Positions 54,819 through 64,000 of a stretch of 64,000 nt of DNA are shown here, in pieces (position 1 is the stretch's first letter; each line of letters begins with the position of its first letter). A model generated the notes under the pieces. The model made no database searches, was not told the DNA's origin, and was given only the letters and a program-made list of their open reading frames with translations. The translations under genes and the position numbers were made by a program. Origin of the DNA: Heterocephalus glaber (Eukaryota; Chordata; Mammalia; Rodentia; Bathyergidae); contig NW_004624747.1 of assembly GCF_000247695.1 (NCBI RefSeq), positions 5,438,523-5,502,522 on the forward strand, in the 5' to 3' direction.

Positions 54819-54889
54819 AATAAAAATGACTTTGAGTTCAATTAAGTATCAACCTTTTCCTACAAACAATAAACAAAACTCCATGTCTC

Positions 54890-56061
54890 TACATTGGCAT
54901 AGGAAAAGACTTTATGAACAAATCTTCAGTAGCACCGGAGCTAACACAAAGAATTAACAACTGGGATCTCATCGTATTAAAAAGCTTCTGCACTGCAAGA
55001 GAAACCACCAACAGAGCTAACAGACAACCTACGATATGGGAAGAAATTTTTAGCAGCTGTAACTCAGACAACGGGCTACTATCTGGAATATATAAAGAAT
55101 TGAAAAAAATCAGACCCCTCCAAATTCAAAGACTCAATTCAAAAATGAGCATCCAAAATGAACAGCTATTTCCCAAAGAAGTAAAAACAGCAAATAAATA
55201 TATGAAAAAATGTTCAACATCACTGGTCATTCAAAAGATACAGATGAAAACAACACTGAGATTCTATCTCACCCCACAAAGAATGGCTGCTATCAAGAAA
55301 TCAACCAATAATAAATGCTGGCGAGGGTGTGGAGTAAAAGGAACCCTTCTCCACTGTGGGTGGGAGTGCAGACTGGTGCAAGCACTGTGGAAATCTGTAT
55401 AGAGATACCTCAAAGAACTAGGACTAGAGGTCCCATTTGATCCAGCTATTCCCCTACTGGGTATCTTCCCCAAAGAATTAAAAGAATCGTACCACAGCGA
55501 TATATGTGCACCTATGTTTATAGTGGCACAGTTCGTAATAGCTAAAGCTTGGAAACAGCCCAAGTGCCCATCGACTGGAAACTGGATAAAGAAGATGTGT
55601 TTTTTTATAAAATGGAGTACTACTCAGCCATAAAGAAAGAGAAACTAGAGTCATGTATAGCTAAATGAATGCATATTGAGGCCATACTCTTAAGTGAAAT
55701 AAATAAGACACACATGTAAATACTGAATAGTTTCTCTAGTGTGAGAAACTGAGAGTGTAAATAAGGATGAAAATGATTAAAACGAATAATTGATAATTTG
55801 AAATAGGAAAAGGTCCAAAGGTGTAGGGGTGGTGGGAGGAGAAGGGGAAAGGGAAGAAGGGAAAGGAAAAATTATGAGAAAGAAAAAAAATGGAAACAAA
55901 GTCTATGTAAATAGGGAAGGGTAGAGGGGGTGAAGGGCTCACAGGTAATGGGGTAAAAAATAAGGACCAAGATACATCATGTTCAGGTACAAACACCCAA
56001 TGATAAATGTAAACGTATTGTATACCTAAAATGTACCAATTAATATATTTTTAAAAACCCC
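54890..56061 (+). mobile_element. L1, 5'-truncated, with target duplication
   Basis: Starts in the ORF2 C-terminal region (open piece 54914-55402) and ends in the 3' UTR with 'aaatgtaccaattaatat'. 'tccatgtctcta' with preceding A-rich bases lies on both sides (54879-54891 and 56066-56078, one mismatch). These are hallmarks of target-primed insertion, and show it is separate from the L1 at 53108. Confidence 0.9.
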
Positions 56062-56079
56062 CAAATTCCATGTCTCTAA

Positions 56080-56454
56080 ATGAACCTGGGTTTCTACTGA
56101 CAGGTCCCCCAAGTTGGACCCCCTGCCAAACAGATCCACTACCCACATCCACAGGAGCATAGAGATAACAAGAAGCCAGCAGCCGCCCTGCTGCTCTCAC
56201 CACTGCTCTGTTTATCAGCTAGCCCCAGGCCCATCACCCATAGGACTCTCAAATTTTCCACCCTCTTGATCAGTCCTCCCTCCCTTACCTAAAATGTCCT
56301 ATATCAGCCACGAGCCCCCTCCTCTGAGTGCCAACGGCCTTCTCGGCCTTGGCCCATCTGCACCCAGATGGCAATAAACTCATCGCACGTTGCTTAGACT
56401 TTGCCTGCCTCAGTGGTCTCAATCATGGCTCGGTCTGGCCTTATATCTACATCA
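56080..56454 (+). mobile_element. Solo LTR, class I ERV-like
   Basis: Begins near 'tgaacctgggtttctactga' or 'tgacaggtccccca'. It has a TATA-like 'gtcctatatcagcc', then C/T-rich R text, 'gcaataaactcatcgcacg' and a U5-like end 'ggccttatatctacatca'. No internal region is attached, so it is read as a solo LTR. Confidence 0.65.
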
Positions 56455-56459
56455 GGAAA

Positions 56460-57300
56460 ACACTCTAAAAACTTGAGACACATCTAGTATTAGAGTTATG
56501 TACTCTTTCTACCATCAAATTTCTTGCCATGTCATTTCAAAGTCAACAAAGCCTGGTTGTCTTTTTTTGTCTTTGTAATTATGACAGAGCTATATCTTTA
56601 AAATATGTAACTAATAAATCTAATAGTGATCTTCCAAGAATAGTAGAATGATATATACAATCTATAAACTAAAATAGTCCTTTAGTACATTTGTCTTTAC
56701 AAGAATCCTATTAATACCAAGAAAATACTCGGGATTTTGGAAATAAACCCCTTTTACTTTACTTTTAATAGATATAAGACTACTCCCCAAGTTTATTAAG
56801 TTCCGGCAGAGTTCTAAACTTCATAACATTCTTAATTTACAATTTCTTCTGGAGCTCTGCACTAACTCAAAAAATAACATAAATAATTAAATTCTGTGCT
56901 ACCTACATGTAATGGAAACGAAACACTATAATTAACACTATATCACTAAAATTGTGAATCTCTTCATGAAATCCTTAAAAAACTCTGAAAGAATTCAGCT
57001 TTTTTATTTAACATGTAATAGTTGTCATAAAGCAAAATTTATGGATTTACCCATACTCCAATTGTATTTCCACAAACTTTTACATTTATAATTTTACAGT
57101 TTTTCATCCAACAGGGGAACCTGATATGTATTTCTTTTTATAGGTAACTAAAAATTTAAGGGGATTTAGACTATAAATCAGGTACAATTTAATCATAAAA
57201 CCATGCATGGTATAATAGGTATAATTTAATAATAGGCAATATTCCATAATAGGTATAATTTACTCATAACACCATACATATATCTTTAAATAATCAGCAA
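56460..57300. other. AT-rich, nothing recognised
   Basis: No open frame over 60 codons and no named repeat. Confidence 0.4.
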
Positions 57301-57307
57301 AGAGAGT

Positions 57308-57440
57308 TTTTTCTTTTTGGTACCAGGGATTGAACTCAGGACCTTGCGCTTGCAAGGCAGGCAGCGGAACCACTGAGCTAAATCCCCGGCCCAAGAGATT
57401 TTTTTTTTTGGTACCAGGGATCGAACTAGGGTCCTTGCGC
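57308..57440 (-). repeat. One full and one partial inverted ID-type SINE
   Basis: Full copy 57308-57393 ('ggtaccagggattgaactca' to 'ctaaatccccggccc') followed by a 5'-incomplete copy 57398-57440 that stops at 'gtccttgcgctt'. 'aagagattttt' separates and follows them. Confidence 0.9.
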
Positions 57441-58030
57441 TTTTAAGAGATTTTTAACATTATTGTTCAGTCCTATAAAATTGTGGATTTTAGCCAAATT
57501 GATACTTCTATAATTATAATTATGTTTCTTGTATTTTTAAATCATACTACTTGGCAAGTAATATAGGTATCTACTTTATTAGTCAACATATATTCCCTTT
57601 TACCTACTGCATTATCTCAGAATTAATCCTCCTAGAAAAACTATCCACATAGGGAAAATAATGCAGATCTTCCTTAAAGACTTTCAAGTATTGTAGGAAC
57701 AAAAATGCATGAAATATCTGATTAAATTCGACACTTTATGCTTTACCAATTATTGGACAAAAGTGTTTTTTTTTAAAGTCCTGTATTGTTTTTCTGTCTA
57801 ACATTGTATTGTCCTGAGAAATTCTGCAATTATGTTTATGAGCTATTTTCCAGCTTCTTCAAGTATGGGACACAACGTTCTCACAGTGAGGAAAAATGAA
57901 TAGTCAATCCTACAGAACGCAAAAGGAAGACAGAAGACAAAAAGATAACCTGACTTTGGCTTTTAAGAATGTTGACCCTGAAATGCTAGATTCACAAACA
58001 AAAACAGCAACAACAAAAGATTATAGCAGC
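57441..58030. other. AT-rich, nothing recognised
   Basis: A frame at 57896-58231 runs into the SINE at 58035, so it is not a gene. Confidence 0.4.
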
Positions 58031-58034
58031 AAGG

Positions 58035-58122
58035 GTGGGGGATTTAGCTCAGTGGTTTCGCCACCTGCTGCCCAAGCGCAAGGAACCAAGTTCAATCCCT
58101 GGTACCCCCCCCCAAAAAAGAA
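58035..58122 (+). repeat. ID-type SINE, 'tgcgcaag' subfamily
   Basis: 'gggtgggggatttagctcag', 'gtttcgccacctgctgccca' to 'caatccctggtacc' plus a C/A tail. Confidence 0.9.
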
Positions 58123-58161
58123 TTCTGAAATAGTCAACAGCTTTGTTTTTCATTCTTCCAC

Positions 58162-59112
58162 TCAATCTGTAGTATCTTCTTTTCTTTTTTCCTGTTTTTT
58201 GGTTGTAGGCAGTTCACCGGGTGCCCACTGAATAGGTCAGCTTTTCTCATGGTGATCTCAATCTTTGTAGCAGTCATAGTTACATAACTTCACTTTACAT
58301 CAATCACACCCCATAATTCTTTCTCTCATTCAAATACAATTTAATGAAGTATTATTTCATTAGTCTAATCATCTAAAATCAGGAAGTGAATTTTTAGCAT
58401 ATACTGAAATGGTGAATTCACCCCCAGTCTGACACCAGTCATGTCTACATGGAACAAACATTCTTTTTGGTCCACACATGTTTCCCTGTTGTACAGCACC
58501 CTCGGGCTAAGAACATATTAAAATAAATCAGAAGTTTTTCTTCTGCAACAACTCCAATATTTTATTCCCTCAGGAAAAATCAGCTCTCTAGAATGATATA
58601 TGCAGCCTTCTTCTATACTCTGTAGACCCTGATATGTCTTTGAGCACCCTCCATCTTTACCTGAGGTTCCAATCTTAATTTCATCTCTGTATTCTTTTTT
58701 CTCATCTTCTTCATTCCCTGGTGACATTTTAAGTTGTTTTAGGGAGGCAGATATTTTTAATTCCAAACTTGTCATTGATTCATCTGGTCTTGGTCTTTTT
58801 TTTGCTTCTACTGGTTTTGGTAATGAATGATACATTCCTGAGACTTAGGCTTCAATTCAGATCGTTCTTTCTTCTCAGTTGTCTTGACTTCTGGCTTTAC
58901 TGGGTCTAGTGGGTTCTCACTATTATGCCTACCTTTTGTACAGCCTACAATACTAAGAAATCAGAAAAATCAGTTGTTCTTCTCTTATAGCAAGACTAAT
59001 CCTTTAGCACATCATGAAAGACTGCAACACCTGGATGGTATGTGCAACCACTGGAATTGGCCTTGGAATCGGAGCACTCACCACAGCCCTGGTCATAGCA
59101 CAGCAGGGCCAT
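58162..59112 (-). pseudogene. CHORDC1: CHORDC1 processed pseudogene
   Basis: An intronless full-length relic of CHORDC1 (CHP-1), an HSP90 co-chaperone with two zinc-binding CHORD domains and a CS domain. The start ATG corresponds to 59110-59112 ([11 protein letters not shown]), followed by CHORD1 remnants (CTYHP, then [12 protein letters not shown] and [10 protein letters not shown]). The open piece 58835-58518 encodes the linker and CHORD2 ([33 protein letters not shown]). The CS domain follows ([15 protein letters not shown] text near 58450, [14 protein letters not shown] near 58395, VTMTATKIEITMRKA near 58255) and a TGA at 58162-58164. Frameshifts (for example near 58825 and 58520), internal stops and a diverged stretch at 58290-58370 make it non-functional. 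The exon order without introns indicates retroposition. Confidence 0.93.
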
Positions 59113-59224
59113 TTTTCTTTCCCTTCATTATAGGCAAAGCTGAAACACCAGAACTGCAAAACTATATGACTGTGACTGTCCTATCCCAAGCACAAGCACT
59201 GGTCCGTCATTCTTTTTCTTTTTT

Positions 59225-60370
59225 TCGGTAAGATTGGCTAAGGGTCTATGTATTTTTATTCTTTCAAAGAATCAGTTCTTTGATTCATTGATGCTTTATA
59301 GTTTTGTTTTGTTTTGTTTTGTCTCAGTTTCATGAATTTCTGCTCTGATCTTTATAATTCCTTCCTTGTACTAGTTTTAGATTTTGTTTGTTCTTGCTTT
59401 TCTAGGATGCTGAGGTGCATCCTAGAGCATTGTATGATTAGATTGTTTATTTGGGCTTATTCTGCTTTTCTAATATGGGCATTCACAGCTATAAACCTCC
59501 CTCTTAGTATTATTGTTTGATCCTAGGAAATGTCTAACTTCTTCCTTGATTTTTTGTGACCCGAAGAATTCTTTTGAAGAATTCGAGAATGTATTGTTTA
59601 ATCTTCATGTGTTTGCATAATTTCTGTGGTTTCTTCTGCCATTGATTTCTAGTTTTATTGCACTATGATCTGATAATATGCATGGGATAATTTTTATTAA
59701 TATGCATGGGATAATTTTTATTCTTTTGCATTTACTTAAGCATGCTTTATAGGCTAGTATGTGGTCTGTTTTGGAGAATGTTCCATGTGCTGCTGAGAAG
59801 AATGTGTATTTTGTCATCGTTGTGTGGAACACTCTTTAGCTATCTATTAAGTCTGTTTCTTCAAAAGTGAGGTTCAAGTCTGATATTTATTTGTTGATTT
59901 TTTTTCTAGTTTATCTGTTTGTGATAGTAGGGTACTGAGGTCCTCCACTATAATTGTGTTGATATTTATCTGATCTTTTGTGTGTAGTAGTGTTTGTTTT
60001 ATGAAATTGAGTGTGCCAGTGTTTGGTGCATATGTATTTAAAAGTATTATCTTTTTCTGTTGAATTGTTCCCTTAACTGATATATAGTGACCTTCTTTTC
60101 CTCTTCTGATCAATTTTGAAGTCCACTTTGTCTGGAAATAGGGTACCTACTCCTGCTTGCCCTCAGTATTCTATTGCCTGAAATATTGTTTTTATTCTTT
60201 GATTTTTAGTGTATGGATTTCTTTTTGAATTAGATATATCTCTTGTAGGTAACACACCACTAGGTTTTGTTTTTGATCCAGTCTGTTAATTTGTGTCTTT
60301 TGATTGGGCGTTTGAATTGAGGCATCTGCTGTAATCCTATTGGGTTACCCTTTAACTGATTTGTTGTTTT
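59225..60370 (-). mobile_element. L1 ORF2 endonuclease-domain remnant
   Basis: Reverse complement of the ORF2 N-terminal endonuclease region. The - strand piece at 60113-59874 has YISVKGTIQQKKIILLNTYAPN, a hallmark EN block (cut here to YISVKGTIQQ...LLNTYAPN in effect). 59832-59605 has ILSDHSAIKLEINGR, the conserved SDH motif. It stops near the FFERINK-equivalent at 59225, so the reverse transcriptase part is absent. A 24-bp tandem duplication lies at 59677-59724. Confidence 0.85.
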
Positions 60371-61150
60371 TCCCTAACAGCTTTTAAGAGTCTGTCCTTG
60401 TGTTGGACTTCTTGGATTTTGACTATTATGTGTATGGAGAAGTATTTTTCTGGTTGTGGTTTGGGGTTCTGTATGACTTGATTACCTGTATGTTGAATTA
60501 TTTTCCCATACTTGGAATGTCATCTGCTAGGATTTGTGTAAACAGATTTTTAAAATGCCATGTGTGCTCTTTTCTGACTTTTCTAAAACTTCTTCTTTGC
60601 ATCATCTAGTAGCTGTTGAATCAACTTTCCTTGGTCTCCTGTTTTTCTTTCTTTTTTTTTTTTTGTACCAGGGATCAAACTTGGGTCCTTGAGCTTTCAA
60701 GGCAGGTGGTGGAACCACTGAGCTAAATCCCCAGCCTGCTCTCTTGTTTTTAATGTATCGCTATGTATATGGTCTCTACAGGCCTGTCTTCTATATCTGA
60801 TATTCTTTCCTCACATTGGTCACTTCTGCTGCTCATGCTTTCAGTAGAATTCTTTATCTCTGAGATTTCTGTTTGGCACCTTTTCATGAACTCTAATTCG
60901 CTGGTAAATTTGTCATTCCTGTTTTGATTTGTTTTAGTTAGCTCTTGTAATTTTTTTATTGAATCTTCTTCAAGCTCATTGATTAGTTTGTTTATTAAGT
61001 CCAGTATTTGTTTGATTATATCATTTTTGAGTTCAGAAAGTTTCTTTGTTTCCTCTTTGATCATTTCAAGTAATTTAGCCACCTGGCTCCTGCTTCCACC
61101 AATGTTCCTTGGATCTGCTTTGAGAAAGTTGGGAGTTTGAGACGCCATTA
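60371..61150 (-). pseudogene. L1 ORF1 N-terminal remnant
   Basis: An open - strand frame ends at 60750, and its L1 part starts at an ATG near 61149 (MASQTPNFLKADPRN). It has a Lys/Glu/Leu-rich coiled coil (LLEMIKEETKKLSELKND onward, heptad-like) and then RISDIEDR, as in L1 ORF1p before its RNA-binding domain. The RNA-binding domain is replaced by a SINE (60655) and degraded text. The upstream codons of the open frame belong to the SINE at 61184. Confidence 0.8.
60655..60738 (-). repeat. ID-type tRNA SINE in L1
   Basis: Inverted: 'gtaccagggatcaaacttgg' to 'ctgagctaaatccccagcc'. 'ctcctgtttttctt'/'ctcttgtttttaa' flank it. Confidence 0.92.
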
Positions 61151-61183
61151 TGTTGCCTTTTTTCTTTTCTTTCTTTCTTTTTT

Positions 61184-61265
61184 CTTTTTCTGGTACCAAG
61201 GATTGAACTTAGGACCTTGCACTTGCGAGGTAGGCATGACACCACTGAGCTAAATCCCTGGCCCT
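61184..61265 (-). repeat. ID-type tRNA SINE in L1
   Basis: Inverted: 'ggtaccaaggattgaactta' to 'ctgagctaaatccctggccc'. 'tgttgccttttttctt' (61152 and 61266) is the target duplication. Confidence 0.95.
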
Positions 61266-61619
61266 GTTGCCTTTTTTCTTATGCTTCTGGTTTTGTATGT
61301 GTGTGCTGTGGGTTAAACATCAGCTAGAATGGAAAGGCTATGTGGCTAGTACGGAGATTCCTTTAGCTAGTGTCTGCTTTGCTGTGACATGATCTTGAAT
61401 TTCTTTGCTTCTTGGTATTGCCTACCTCCTTGATCTACTCAGCTTAATATAATTGGAACTGGAAGTGTGTTACAAGGGAAGAATTCCTACAGGTTATTAC
61501 AACATCAAGAGACCCAATCATATATCAATGATGTACGTGAAAACTTGTTTTAACAGTTTCACCCTTTTGTCAGTGCCCTTTACAGACTGAACTATACTGC
61601 TATCAATAATTACATTGAG

Positions 61620-62165
61620 ATGTGGAGGGAGGGAGAGAAAAAAGTCAGAAAAAGAAGGGTAGGCCAGTCAGAAGAAAGGTAGAGAAGAGAAATATCAATA
61701 GATGGAAAAGAAACAGAAGGTCAGACTCTATTTGGGTTATTTTTATAGTAGGAGAAAAAGGTTAGTATTGAGGGTATTGAGGAGAGGCTTGGGAGTGGGA
61801 TGAGGGATGCAGAGGGAGGGAGGTGTAATTAGTGATTGAAAACAACTGCGAGATTGTCAGAATCTGTTAGTATATTAGTAGTTAGTTTATGTTTGCATCT
61901 GCTATGTCAGTTTTGGTAAAAGTTACCCTGCCATGCCTTTGAAAGGTACAACAGTGCCAGCTAATTCTAACTCATTTTTGCACATATACATGGACATCTT
62001 GTACATATAATCCAGATGAAAGGTGTAAAGGAAGAGAGGAAAAGTAGGGAGATAGAAAGAAGGAGAGGAAGAGAGAAGAAAAGAGAAGCAAAAGGGAATA
62101 AGAGGAAAAAGACAAAGGAAAGAAGAAAAGGAGACATGGGGGGAGGGAAGAGAAGAATAATAACA
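61620..62165. repeat. Purine (GA)-rich tract
   Basis: About 545 bases with stretches that are almost only A and G, for example 'aaaggaagagaggaaaagta' and 'gagaggaagagagaagaaaa'. Confidence 0.8.
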
Positions 62166-62202
62166 ATTTTAAAATATAATAAAGAAGAAGCAATAATTTG
62201 GA

Positions 62203-62282
62203 GGGCGGGTACCGGGGATCGAACTCTGGACTTTGCACTCGCGAAGCAGGTGGCGGAACCACTGAGCTAAGTCCCCAGCCCA
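62203..62282 (-). repeat. ID-type tRNA SINE
   Basis: Inverted: 'ggtaccggggatcgaactct' to 'ctgagctaagtccccagccc'. 'caataattt' flanks it. Confidence 0.93.
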
Positions 62283-63749
62283 AGACACAATAATTTTTTA
62301 AAAATCCTCTTGCTATTGCAAAAACTCAAAACTGAGGTTTCCTCACAGTGCTTTTACACTACAGTCTGATTGCAGGTCTGGTCCCCCTCACCCATAGCCT
62401 CACTTCCAACCTGTGAGCAAGTAGGCTGCCAAGTCAGCTGCTTCTCTGGGCCAGCTTCCTGGCTGCAATTGCTCTGGGTGTGGTTAACTTTAGGCCTCTG
62501 TCTCTGTCCCAAGATCTGACCACCCTAGTTAATTTAAGGGAGGACACATGTGGCATAGTCTCCCCTCCATCAGATTCTCTGTCAGCTTCTACCAGGGACC
62601 TCTCACTCCCACTCCCTTTTCTGTAGGATAAATCCCATGGTCAACTCTGTGTTTTCCCTCCACAAGCCCTTTGCTTAGTGCATAAGCAGGAGCCCTCTGA
62701 CCTGGGTGCCACTCTGTCCCTCTGCTCATGATCCTTTTTTGGTTACTGTCTCAAGAACTTCACTCTCTAACTCATGGACTTGATGCAGTCAATGCTCCCT
62801 GCCCTCTGCAGCCCTGACCGAGGGGGTGCTGTGGGGCCCCTGGGGGCAACTGTCAGCAAGCATAGGCAGTGCACTGAATGTTCCACTAGCACAGCACTCC
62901 CATCGTGTGGGATGAATGGGTGACTAATTATTTCTGGGTCAGTCAAACCTCTCTCCCCAATGTTCCACCACTGCCAGGTACTGGTTGCTTGCAGAGCACT
63001 ATTGTTTTCAAATTCCTCACCCCTGGGCTTCTCTGTCTCACAGTCCTCATGGCACCCAGGATCTGGGAGGCATTCCCAGGCAACTATTTCAGGCTCTGGT
63101 CTCTTCATTTGCTCAGCGTGCCTGGTACTGAGGGCAGTGGTGGCTATGCTGACCACTGAGCAATAGCAACCCCCATCAGCTTCTTGCTCTGGAGAACTTT
63201 GTGTGTCTCACACAATGGTGTGCTCTCTAAACCTGTGCTGCAATCTGTTCCAGGTCAAGTGGTAGTTCATTTCTTATTCCAGCCACTCTTCTCTGGATTT
63301 CACCTGTTTGTTACCTTCTTCAAGTGTATTCTGATGATTGATCTTCCAACCACCCTGTACAGCTCCGTGTGCACTGACCTGGGTCAATGTCTCAGAACAG
63401 TCTGTGGTACTGCTGGCTCTAGTCGACCGTGATGGATCTCCCCTAAACCTCTTTTCTTTTAAATGCCCAGCTCCAGGTATTTTCTTATAGCAATAGAGAA
63501 GAGACTAATGCTATAGCAGAAAGCAGATCAGAGTTTGCCTAAGGACTAGGGGAAGGAAAAGAGGAAGTGATTACAGAGGAGAATGAAGAAATTTTGGAGG
63601 TGGTAGAAAGATCTACTACCTTAATTATGGAGATAATTTCCCAGGTATAAACATATGAAAACTGATCAAATTGTATATTCTAAGTGGAATTTCTTGTGTC
63701 GATGCCTCATCAACCCAATTTAAAATAAAGTATGCAATATGATACCTAA

Positions 63750-63942
63750 TAGTGATGGCAAACCTTTTAGAGACAGGTGCCCAAACTGCTACACAAAACC
63801 CACTTGTTAATCACAAAGTGCCAACACTGCAATTAAAACTCAACACTGAGGTTTTAGTTTAGAAAAAAATAACTCAGACCTTAACATCTTTTGTCTTAAA
63901 AGAAAAACAAATAACATGCATGCCATAGGTTCACCACCACTG
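63750..63942 (+). mobile_element. hAT MITE, SPIN/OC1-like
   Basis: Terminal inverted repeats: left 'tagtgatggcaaacctttt', right (reverse complement) 'cagtggtggtgaacctat'. The interior includes 'ggtgcccaaactgctacac', 'cacaaagtgccaacactgc' and 'ctgaggttttagtttagaaa'. This matches, from memory, a young hAT MITE family spread horizontally among tetrapods. The family name is uncertain. An 8-bp target duplication is not clear. Confidence 0.7.
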
Positions 63943-64000
63943 ATAAAAATTTCAAAATAATGAAATTTCTGTGTTGAGGAGTTGGAGGCCTTCTTTCCTG

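Larger units (their letters stand above)
61266..63470 (-). mobile_element. Probable L1 5' UTR region
   Basis: This lies directly upstream of ORF1 on the - strand. It has a long purine-rich stretch and then GC-richer text with no protein-like frame, consistent with a rodent L1 5' UTR. I base this on position only, and the far part (62300-63470) could be another element. Confidence 0.4.

Noticed and set aside
58884..59231. 115-codon + strand frame near 59 kb
   Set aside because: It is the antisense shadow of the CHORDC1 pseudogene N-terminus.
62767..63156. 129-codon - strand frame and overlapping + frames
   Set aside because: They lie in a probable L1 5' UTR, overlap on both strands and match nothing known.

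Overview
This window is nuclear DNA from a mammal, almost certainly a rodent of the mouse-related clade. The evidence is 7SL-derived B1 SINEs with an internal ~29-bp duplication (clearest at 13652-13808 and 50421-50567), more than 50 copies of a short tRNA-Ala-like (ID-type) SINE ending in GGTACC plus poly(A), and a young rodent-style L1. The ID-type SINE does not look like the mouse, squirrel or guinea-pig versions I know. My best guess is Castorimorpha (beaver or kangaroo rat), with low confidence on genus. Two N gaps (19890-19989 and 36318-36432) show it is an assembled scaffold.

Region 1 (1 to about 11.15 kb) is the 3' end of one protein-coding gene, KREMEN1, on the + strand. Four coding exons (3188-3520, 4423-4632, 5237-5321, 6814-6982) encode the CUB domain, the stalk, the transmembrane segment and the cytoplasmic tail of this Dickkopf/Wnt co-receptor. 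A ~4.2-kb 3' UTR follows, probably ending after the AATAAA at 11118. The kringle and WSC exons must lie upstream of the window.

Region 2 (about 11.15-29 kb) is intergenic. It holds old repeats (MIR, L2, MER5-like), MaLR-type LTRs, B1 and ID-type SINEs and a three-level transposon nest at 16.7-17.4 kb. I recognise no coding exon here. EMID1, the usual mammalian neighbour of KREMEN1, was not seen anywhere in the window.

Region 3 (about 29-64 kb) is AT-rich and dominated by retroelements. It has a ~5-kb + strand L1 with a decayed ORF2 (31.8-36.8 kb), further L1 pieces at 44-46 and 53-56 kb, a - strand L1 5' half at 59-61 kb (ORF1 and endonuclease region, probably with its 5' UTR out to 63.5 kb), many solo LTRs, mariner and hAT remnants, and a cluster of four SINEs at 38.5-38.9 kb. 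Two processed pseudogenes lie on the - strand. One is AMD1 at about 40.0-41.6 kb, which keeps the 5' UTR with its MAGDIS upstream ORF but has lost the catalytic serine. The other is CHORDC1 at about 58.16-59.11 kb.

The only gene I consider functional is KREMEN1. I saw no CRISPR array, operon, rRNA gene or genuine tRNA gene. The unusual content is the layering of transposable elements, not a new coding system.
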